Below are positions 7,195-12,600 of a stretch of 26,071 nt of DNA, in pieces; within the stretch, counting starts at the first letter, position 1, and every line of letters begins with the position of its first letter. A model generated the notes under the pieces. It was not told where the DNA came from and ran no database searches. It worked only from the letters and a program-made list of their open reading frames with translations. Source of the stretch: a virus; the IMG/VR virus record IMGVR_UViG_3300032323_002009, positions 1 through 26,071 of that record. The stretch is one strand, 5' to 3'. The translations under genes were made by a program, and so were the position numbers.

Positions 7195-7521
7195 ATGATT
7201 ACATTAACAGAACAGGCTGCAACTAAAGTTCAAAGACATTTAGAACGTAGGGGTAAAGGTCTGGGTATACGTATTGGTGTTAAAACAACAGGCTGTTCAG
7301 GACTTGCCTATGTTCTTGAATTCGTAGACCATGCTCCAGTAACCCGTGATCAATTTGTCTATGAAAGTAATGGGGTTAAAGTTTGGGTCGATGGCAGATC
7401 ACACCCGTATGTTCAAGGGTTAGAAATACATTGGGTTCGTAATGGACTCAATGAAGGATTCGAATTTAAGAATCCTAACGAACGCGACCGCTGTGGATGC
7501 GGTGAAAGTTTTAGAATATGA
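7195..7521 (+). CDS. iscA: A-type Fe-S carrier, IscA-like
   Basis: A protein of 108 residues with Cys34 (TTGCSGLAYVLEFVD), Cys100 and Cys102 (RCGCGESFRI). GCSGLAYVLEFVD and NEGFEFKNPNERD are the IscA type, so it is a second, distinct A-type carrier in addition to the ErpA-like protein on the other strand. It binds iron or Fe-S clusters and supports cluster delivery, chiefly for [4Fe-4S] enzymes. It starts four bases after iscU and its TGA overlaps the next ATG (ATGA), so iscU, iscA and the acidic gene form one unit. Confidence 0.95.
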   Translation: MITLTEQAATKVQRHLERRGKGLGIRIGVKTTGCSGLAYVLEFVDHAPVTRDQFVYESNGVKVWVDGRSHPYVQGLEIHWVRNGLNEGFEFKNPNERDRCGCGESFRI

Positions 7522-7877
7522 AATACTGGTCTAGAGATGACACTAAAGAATGGATAGTACAATTAGAACACCGTGTTCAAGACATTGATTACTATCTTAA
7601 TAAAACATTAGAATGGTGCGAGGATTACGGAGTTGAAGACAACCATGTAGTTTTCATGTGCAGTTTCTTAACCTGTATTTGGGTAAGTCATATGCGCGGC
7701 GAACCCATTACCTTTACTGAACTAATGGAAATGCTTGGTGTAGAAGAATGGGAAAGCGATGAGGAAAAAATTTACGAACTTGACGATCGCTGGGGAAATT
7801 TAGATTTCCACGAGTTCCTTGAACAGGTAGTGGAAAAATACAATGATGTAGATGACGACAATGAAGATTATGAGTAA
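7518..7877 (+). CDS. Acidic unknown protein after iscA
   Basis: A protein of 119 residues, strongly acidic, ending in a run of Asp/Glu (VDDDNEDYE). It has several Trp residues (YWSRDDTKEW at the start) and probable helices, with a less polar stretch VVFMCSFLTCIWVS near residues 43-56. I do not recognise it; it is not IscX, ferredoxin or HscB by length or motif. Its ATG overlaps the iscA stop (ATGA), so it is co-translated with the Fe-S genes and may act with them, but this is inference from position. Its end overlaps the convergent small gene by 10 bp. Confidence 0.8.
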   Translation: MKYWSRDDTKEWIVQLEHRVQDIDYYLNKTLEWCEDYGVEDNHVVFMCSFLTCIWVSHMRGEPITFTELMEMLGVEEWESDEEKIYELDDRWGNLDFHEFLEQVVEKYNDVDDDNEDYE

Positions 7878-8113
7878 TCTTTGACAGGACCGCCGTGGGT
7901 CTCGCTCTTGCGTCTTTTGCCTTTTAGTTTAACTCCAGATCCTTTTACACCCTGCTTGCCAGTGCCGTCGGTATGATCACTATCGTGTTTTAGCATACCG
8001 CGGCTCACGCATTGTGCATACCGCACATTACTTAATCTAGAACGGCCAATGGAGCATTGACTAGCAGTTGGTGCGGCTATTTTCTTTTCGGATAGTAGTT
8101 CTATGATTCGCAT
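7868..8113 (-). CDS. Small basic unknown protein
   Basis: A protein of 81 residues with a charged, Gly/Lys-rich C-terminal half (GTGKQGVKGSGVKLKGKRRKS) that looks disordered and may bind nucleic acid or another protein. The N-terminus MRIIELLSEKK resembles starts of many small phage proteins. It is the third gene of the SleB unit, eight bases after the holin-like gene, and overlaps the convergent acidic gene by 10 bp. No function can be assigned. Confidence 0.68.
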   Translation of the reverse strand: MRIIELLSEKKIAAPTASQCSIGRSRLSNVRYAQCVSRGMLKHDSDHTDGTGKQGVKGSGVKLKGKRRKSETHGGPVKDYS

Positions 8114-8121
8114 AGATTTAT

Positions 8122-8442
8122 TTATTTGAATAGGATCAAACTCATAATAACTGTCTGAGCCGCAAAGCCTAAACAGATTGTAGCGATATACAGAAAGTTA
8201 CGTTCAATTAGTGACTTGAAGAACAAGGTAATCAATGCACTCCAAACAAATACCATTAAGTCCACAGGCGGTAGCTTATCGCTCTGTGCCATTAACACCG
8301 ATACCAATGTAGGTATACTAGATAGGTGCAGTAAAATAATAGTAACCCATCCCAGCGTATGAGCACTGACATGTCCTAGATGATCTTTAGCAAATTTAAC
8401 AAGAAATAATACTGCGTCTTTAATTTGATCGATAATAAACAT
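8122..8442 (-). CDS. Three-helix membrane protein, possible holin
   Basis: A protein of 106 residues with three hydrophobic segments at about 28-51, 60-79 and 83-105, and a short amphipathic N-terminus. Size and topology fit a class I-like holin, and it lies nine bases after the SleB-type hydrolase gene in the same unit, the usual place for a lysis partner. AAGGAC upstream is a fair ribosome binding site. No family-specific motif is visible, so holin is a position-and-topology call. It could instead be an unrelated inner-membrane protein. Confidence 0.7.
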   Translation of the reverse strand: MFIIDQIKDAVLFLVKFAKDHLGHVSAHTLGWVTIILLHLSSIPTLVSVLMAQSDKLPPVDLMVFVWSALITLFFKSLIERNFLYIATICLGFAAQTVIMSLILFK

Positions 8443-8450
8443 GATAGTCC

Positions 8451-9032
8451 TTACTTGTAAAAAATGTGGTTGCCGATTTTAGTAATGCGCTCTCTCTTCC
8501 ACCCTGGATTGATATAATCCCCGTGGAAGTACATAGCCTCTTTTAGACCGGGTAATCTAAAGCCTTCTAGGAGAACTTTTTTAGCGACTTCTTCGCTTTC
8601 TTTAAAAGAGGCCTTATTAAGAGCTCTAGCCGTAACGGTCCTATCACAGACCCAACTAAATTGGCAAAGTACTTTTTCGTAGACAATATTCTTTTGGTAA
8701 ATTGTCTTGCAGATATCGCTAGGATACAAGCCGCTTTCAGTCCTATTAATAGTAACTTGTGCAACTGCAACCTTGCCTTCGAATGGCTGATTACCTGCTT
8801 CGTAATAGATGTTCTTGGCTAGACAAGCCAATTGTCTTTCGCGGAGTTCTGTTGTAATTTGAGAACTATCTGTTACTTGATAATTAGATTGCTTATTAGC
8901 AATAGCCCATTGTAATAGGGATACAGATCCATATACAGCTAGAATCATCAGCATTGCTGTGATAATCTTCAACACTATTGAAGAAACTTGCACTGGTTTG
9001 TCTTGCTCCCTATCTAGCGTTAACTCAGTCAT
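8451..9032 (-). CDS. SleB-type cell wall hydrolase with N-terminal membrane anchor (endolysin)
   Basis: A protein of 193 residues. Residues 18-45 form one hydrophobic segment without a clear cleavage site, so it is either a signal anchor or a signal-arrest-release element. From about 65 on it matches the Hydrolase_2/SleB family: NIYYEAGNQPFEGK with the probable catalytic Glu78 or Glu85 region, VAQVTINR, SGLYPSDIC, CQFSWVCD (123-130), and YFHGDYINPGW followed by IGNHIFY at the end. Such enzymes cut peptidoglycan glycan strands. With the adjacent three-helix membrane protein it forms the likely lysis cassette. AAAGGAGGTC at 9036-9045 is a very strong ribosome binding site, and a sigma70-like promoter lies just upstream. 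Confidence 0.9.
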   Translation of the reverse strand: MTELTLDREQDKPVQVSSIVLKIITAMLMILAVYGSVSLLQWAIANKQSNYQVTDSSQITTELRERQLACLAKNIYYEAGNQPFEGKVAVAQVTINRTESGLYPSDICKTIYQKNIVYEKVLCQFSWVCDRTVTARALNKASFKESEEVAKKVLLEGFRLPGLKEAMYFHGDYINPGWKRERITKIGNHIFYK

Positions 9033-9063
9033 AAAGACCTCCTTTTTCGTTAGTGGTAAAATA

Positions 9064-9093
9064 ATTATACAACAATGACTATTATGCAGTCAA
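9064..9093 (-). promoter_or_regulatory. Sigma70-type promoter of the lysis unit
   Basis: Minus-strand TTGACT (9093-9088) and a perfect TATAAT (9069-9064) with an 18-bp spacer, facing the SleB gene at 9032. The expected leader is about 25 bases and contains the strong ribosome binding site. Confidence 0.75.
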
Positions 9094-9131
9094 AGTTGGT
9101 AAAAAGCAACCGGTTTTGGTAAAATCTAGGA

Positions 9132-9683
9132 TTACTTAACGCCAATTAGCATGAATCTGGTAAATTTCCACGAGGGATATTTAAATTCACGTTGGCCTCG
9201 GTACAGTAAGGTACTAACTGGGTAAGTTTTAACAAACTCTTCCAAACTACTGCTGTGTATGTGGTGATCTTCATGCGGCATATCGTTACCTTGCAGAGCA
9301 ACTGTAGTACCACTAGGAATGTTATTCCACCAATCTAAACATTCAAAATGTTCAGTGCTGGTATTTATAATTAGGTCTGGACCGTTCCAATCTAGATCCA
9401 GCAAGTTGCAATCCTGTGTTTTAGACTTAAACTTCCAATTGTCTATAACCCAATTTTCGTTGATCATGTCCGCTACCGCTTCACATTGTGGATCTAGATC
9501 ATAACTGCGTATTTCACCTATACGAATGTTACCTCTACTCTGTAACAGAAATGCTGAGATACCATACCAGCCTCCATAAATCCATACAGAGTCTATAGAA
9601 TCAAACAGTCGTTCCAGTTCTTCGCAAAGCCAAATTTTGCTACCAATCTGGCCACTTGAAAAAGCATCCTTGTTTACCATCAT
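9132..9683 (-). CDS. Class I SAM-methyltransferase-like protein
   Basis: A protein of 183 residues with a Rossmann-type layout: a motif I-like strand and loop VWIYGGWYG (33-41), an acidic motif II YDLDP (61-65), and the motif IV-like DLIINTSTEHFE (103-114), followed by LDWWNNIPSGTTVALQGND. The glycine loop is not the standard GxGxG, so a methyltransferase is likely but not certain, and the acceptor is unknown. ATG 9683 overlaps the TGA of the carbamoyltransferase (ATGA), so the two are coupled. In this operon it would fit a decorating role on a sugar or lipid-linked product. Confidence 0.72.
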   Translation of the reverse strand: MMVNKDAFSSGQIGSKIWLCEELERLFDSIDSVWIYGGWYGISAFLLQSRGNIRIGEIRSYDLDPQCEAVADMINENWVIDNWKFKSKTQDCNLLDLDWNGPDLIINTSTEHFECLDWWNNIPSGTTVALQGNDMPHEDHHIHSSSLEEFVKTYPVSTLLYRGQREFKYPSWKFTRFMLIGVK

Positions 9684-10627
9684 ACCTTAATTTCTATATG
9701 TTTAACAGGACTCCAGTCTTGCCATACTCGCTGTTTGGTGTGATACAATACTGCTCCTAATGCACTACTAGGGTCTCCAGGATTTGGTAAACTCCAGGTA
9801 TGTTCAAAATTCTTAACAACTTGTTTATTAGCAAGGCTATTCATAGCACAGCCACCCATGTAAACTAAGTTATTAGTCTTGATTAACTGTTTTGCCTTAT
9901 ACATAACCAGTTCTACCTGAAACTCAAACATGTCTTGAACTGCGGCTGCAAGGTCACACTTTGCTTGTTCAGTCCATGCGTCACAACTCCATCCAAGAAC
10001 ACCTCGATGGAAATTGTAATCTAATTCCATAATACCAGGCTTGAAGTAGGATGATATGGTATCTTTAAACCTTTTAGGATTTCCACGTTCTGCCATTTGT
10101 TGGAATAGGTATTCATCTCGAATGGGCTGTAGACCAACAAACTTAGTAAATGCAGAATAAAACAGGCCTAGGCTGTGTGGGTAGCTGCGGCTCCATACTT
10201 TCTTCAGCTCTCCGTGGCGGCCTTCCCATATTGTGGCAGACTCAAACTCACCTATTGCATCCAATACAACAACAGCACAATGATTGAATGGGCTTGTATA
10301 ATACCCGGCGGCTGCATGACTAGCATGATGCGGAGTATATGTAATAGGTACACTACCTAATCCACATTGCTTCATACTACGGCTGGGCAATACACTCATA
10401 TCAAACGCTGTACTATATTGCCCGGCCTTTAGTTGACGTGCTTTCTTTACCCAAGGTTGCTCGTACCAAAAGATTCGATCTGGCTTGCCGCTGTGTTCTA
10501 ATTCGTGTTGTATAAACGATTCAGGTAACGTGTCTTGTATAGACTGCGAGCTCGAGATATATTTGTCGTTATGGAATATGGCTAGACTACTGCCATGATT
10601 AAGTGAGTTAATTCCCCAATGTATCAT
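9680..10627 (-). CDS. Carbamoyltransferase, Kae1-like domain only (NodU/TobZ family)
   Basis: A protein of 315 residues that matches the N-terminal Kae1-like half of NodU/CmcH/TobZ: MIHWGINSLNHGSSLAI (ATP-fold start), the metal-binding HHASHAAAGYY (100-110), VLDAIGEFESATIWE (122-135), YMGGCAMNS (256-264) and PNPGDPSSALGA (281-292). Full enzymes are about 550-600 residues and carry a C-terminal YrdC-like domain that makes carbamoyl-adenylate; that half is absent here and no separate copy is visible in the window. The enzyme would transfer a carbamoyl group to a sugar hydroxyl. Its start overlaps the stop of the 37-residue gene (ATGA) and its stop overlaps the methyltransferase start. Confidence 0.87.
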   Translation of the reverse strand: MIHWGINSLNHGSSLAIFHNDKYISSSQSIQDTLPESFIQHELEHSGKPDRIFWYEQPWVKKARQLKAGQYSTAFDMSVLPSRSMKQCGLGSVPITYTPHHASHAAAGYYTSPFNHCAVVVLDAIGEFESATIWEGRHGELKKVWSRSYPHSLGLFYSAFTKFVGLQPIRDEYLFQQMAERGNPKRFKDTISSYFKPGIMELDYNFHRGVLGWSCDAWTEQAKCDLAAAVQDMFEFQVELVMYKAKQLIKTNNLVYMGGCAMNSLANKQVVKNFEHTWSLPNPGDPSSALGAVLYHTKQRVWQDWSPVKHIEIKV

Positions 10628-10737
10628 TTGTAGATGAACGGGTCACGTTTACGCGATTCCTCGAGACGTTGTTTAAAGAGTTTGCGTTCTCGATACCAAC
10701 GTAATGGATTTTTTAAAAATTGTAAAAAGTTTTTCAT
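10624..10737 (-). CDS. 37-residue basic protein
   Basis: A short frame, MKNFLQFLKNPLRWYRERKL to RKRDPFIYK. It starts five bases after the stop of the cytidylyltransferase-cupin gene, and its TGA overlaps the ATG of the carbamoyltransferase as ATGA, filling the gap exactly. It has a hydrophobic/aromatic N-terminus and a Lys/Arg-rich amphipathic helix, no Cys, and could bind a membrane surface. I have a general impression of similar short proteins ending in RKRDPFIYK in T4-like cyanophages but cannot verify it here. Function unknown. Confidence 0.7.
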   Translation of the reverse strand: MKNFLQFLKNPLRWYRERKLFKQRLEESRKRDPFIYK

Positions 10738-10742
10738 ATAAT

Positions 10743-11495
10743 TTATTTACGCTCAATATCCGACTCGTCGCAAAATGTACCGTACTGAATCTCTACAATT
10801 CTGCAGGGCATATCAAACGGGTTTGTCAATTGGTGCCAATCGCCTTGAGCAATTTGATAAGACATGTGTTTAGATAGTTCAACTGGCGGAAGTGAATACC
10901 CGTTGGGCATTGTGGAATTTACCACACATTTGCCTTCGGATACTAACCAATATTCACTCCTATGATCGTGTCTTTGCATACTCAATGACTGTCCCGGTTC
11001 CACTGTTAGTTCTTTAACCTTAGCGCCAACAACTTCGTGTAGTACACGATAGTATCCCCATTGTCGAACTGTCTTGGGAGCTTTCCATTCTTCTAATATC
11101 CAGCTACTAGAATTCTTTTTATCTTCACCACCTACACCAAAAGCAAACTCAACATCATCGAATACCATTTCGGGAATGTTGTCCCGGGTGCGATCGCCAC
11201 CGTTAGCAAAGATGATTTCGTGACCAGGATAGGATTCTCTAACTTTGCGAATTGCGTCAATTGCAGTTCCGTCGTCATCGTTAAAACTGATAACTCTATC
11301 AACATCATGCAGATGAGCAATAATGTTAGCACGCTCTTCCCATGGCATAAACGCTCGACCTTTTTTGCGAGTTAGCCAGGCATCTGAATTGACACCAACA
11401 ACTAATTTGTCGCCTAGCTCTCGGGCGGCTTTAAAGTATGCGGTATGACCGCTATGTAGTGGATCATATCCACCAGTACATACAACTATTTTCAT
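10743..11495 (-). CDS. Cytidylyltransferase-like domain fused to a mannose-6-phosphate isomerase type cupin
   Basis: A protein of 250 residues with two domains. Residues 1-135 are a cytidylyltransferase-like (TagD/RfaE-C type) nucleotidyltransferase with TGGYDPLHSGH (HxGH, His14/His17) and GVNSDAWLTRKKGR. Residues about 145-250 are a type II PMI-like cupin: LSMQRHDHRSEYWLV (171-185), GDWHQLTNP (218-226) and VEIQYGTFCDESDIER at the end. The pair suggests activation or epimerisation/isomerisation of a phosphosugar for glycan synthesis. GTGAGG at 11500-11505 is the ribosome binding site, and an extended -10 lies just upstream. It heads the 11495-9132 operon with the carbamoyltransferase and methyltransferase-like genes. 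Confidence 0.88.
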   Translation of the reverse strand: MKIVVCTGGYDPLHSGHTAYFKAARELGDKLVVGVNSDAWLTRKKGRAFMPWEERANIIAHLHDVDRVISFNDDDGTAIDAIRKVRESYPGHEIIFANGGDRTRDNIPEMVFDDVEFAFGVGGEDKKNSSSWILEEWKAPKTVRQWGYYRVLHEVVGAKVKELTVEPGQSLSMQRHDHRSEYWLVSEGKCVVNSTMPNGYSLPPVELSKHMSYQIAQGDWHQLTNPFDMPCRIVEIQYGTFCDESDIERK

Positions 11496-11513
11496 TCGGC
11501 CTCACAGTTAATC

Positions 11514-11522
11514 ATTATAGCA
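11514..11522 (-). promoter_or_regulatory. Extended -10 promoter of the sugar-modification operon
   Basis: The minus strand reads TGCTATAAT, a full extended -10 (TGnTATAAT) with no good -35. It faces the cytidylyltransferase-cupin gene. Its -35 zone overlaps the plus-strand late promoter at 11531-11538. Confidence 0.6.
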
Positions 11523-11530
11523 GTACTTAT

Positions 11531-11538
11531 TATAAATA
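11531..11538 (+). promoter_or_regulatory. T4-like late promoter of the plus-strand radical SAM pair
   Basis: TATAAATA followed by CA matches the T4 late box fully. The predicted start is near 11544, giving a leader of about 13 bases that contains AAGGA (11545-11549) before ATG 11557. Confidence 0.75.
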
Positions 11539-11556
11539 CACCACAAGGAAAAAACA

Positions 11557-12600
11557 ATGGATCAAACGCCCGGAAAACCGATTAGAACATACGCAGAAAA
11601 TGGACAATGGAGAGATTGGAGCACAGATGAGTTAGTGGGTGCTAAACTAAATTACATTTCGGGTTGGAAATGTGGTGCAGGTGTTGACAGCCTATTCATT
11701 GATATGGACGGATTTGTTTGGACAGCTAGTTGTCGTGTGGGTGGTCGTTTGGGAAATGTTTTTGAAGATTTCAGGGTGCCTGATTCCTGGATCAACTGCA
11801 CTAGAAACGTTTGCAGTTGTGGTGCAGACCTGTTTATTCCCAAGACACAGAAAATAGATTTTAAGCCGTTGTTACGTAGAGGTCAAGGACTGCCAACAGT
11901 CCCAGAACTGCGTAACGATACACTAACAGATTTTGTTGCAGTAGAACGTACTCATGCAAGTACTCAAAAACAAATCTATTGGGAAATTAGTCGCAGGTGT
12001 AATTATGACTGTTCCTATTGCTGGCCGTGGATACATAATAAAACAGATCCGCATAAATCATTAGAAGAACTAATGAAGGCAACGCACAATCTAGAACAGC
12101 ACTTTACCAAAGGCGAAAGCGTTAACTTTATCATCAGCGGTGGCGAACCCACTGTTAACAAAGATTTCTTAGATTGGTTACGTTACCTAAATGCTATGGG
12201 GCATCATGTTAGTCTGCACAGTAACGGAAGTCGTTTACCAGAATATTATAGAGAGATCATTCACTATGGCGACTTGAATCTTAGTGTACACTTCGAATTC
12301 TATGATAGAGCAAAGTTTGTTAAAGTAGTAGAAGCAGTTGCACATGAGAAGGCAACAGCAGGGGGTAACGGGCATCTTGAAATTAAGTTTATGATGGCAC
12401 CTCATAATCGCGAAGAAACTCTTAGTCTTGAAGAAGAATTAAAAGCATTGCCTCACTTTACAGATTATTGTACATGGGCAGTTGTACCAATCCGAGGTGA
12501 CTTAAATAATAAGAACAGTGCTCCTAACCAAGGTTCAGGTAGTGAAGTTATGGAAGGTTATACTAAAGAAGATTACATACTATTTGGAGATCGAAAGTAA
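11557..12600 (+). CDS. Radical SAM enzyme with N-terminal five-Cys module
   Basis: A protein of 347 residues. The radical SAM cluster motif CxxxCxxC is Cys148/152/155 (RRCNYDCSYC), with the SAM-binding ISGGEP at 193-198 and SLHSNGSR downstream. Ahead of it, residues 37-88 form a module with Cys39, 59, 81, 86 and 88 (GWKC...C...C....C.C) that probably binds an auxiliary Fe-S cluster. The same module with nearly the same spacing closes the 941-residue protein at 21842-24667. Such enzymes do radical chemistry on a peptide, sugar or lipid-linked substrate; the substrate is unknown. The gene is read from a late promoter and the next gene starts at the base after its stop. Confidence 0.9.
   Translation: MDQTPGKPIRTYAENGQWRDWSTDELVGAKLNYISGWKCGAGVDSLFIDMDGFVWTASCRVGGRLGNVFEDFRVPDSWINCTRNVCSCGADLFIPKTQKIDFKPLLRRGQGLPTVPELRNDTLTDFVAVERTHASTQKQIYWEISRRCNYDCSYCWPWIHNKTDPHKSLEELMKATHNLEQHFTKGESVNFIISGGEPTVNKDFLDWLRYLNAMGHHVSLHSNGSRLPEYYREIIHYGDLNLSVHFEFYDRAKFVKVVEAVAHEKATAGGNGHLEIKFMMAPHNREETLSLEEELKALPHFTDYCTWAVVPIRGDLNNKNSAPNQGSGSEVMEGYTKEDYILFGDRK

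Noticed and set aside
8567-8770. Minus frame of 67 codons inside the SleB gene
   Set aside because: Shadow of the hydrolase gene; the SleB frame has clear family motifs throughout.
9362-9369. A minus-strand TATAAATA inside the methyltransferase-like gene
   Set aside because: It matches the late box but is within coding sequence, some 330 bases from the next start (SleB), which already has its own promoter. Chance match in AT-rich DNA is likely.
9680-10627. TsaD/Kae1 (tRNA threonylcarbamoyl) protein
   Set aside because: The HHASHAAAGYY and DAIGEFESATIWE stretches and the ending PNPGDPSSALGA fit the NodU/TobZ family better than TsaD.
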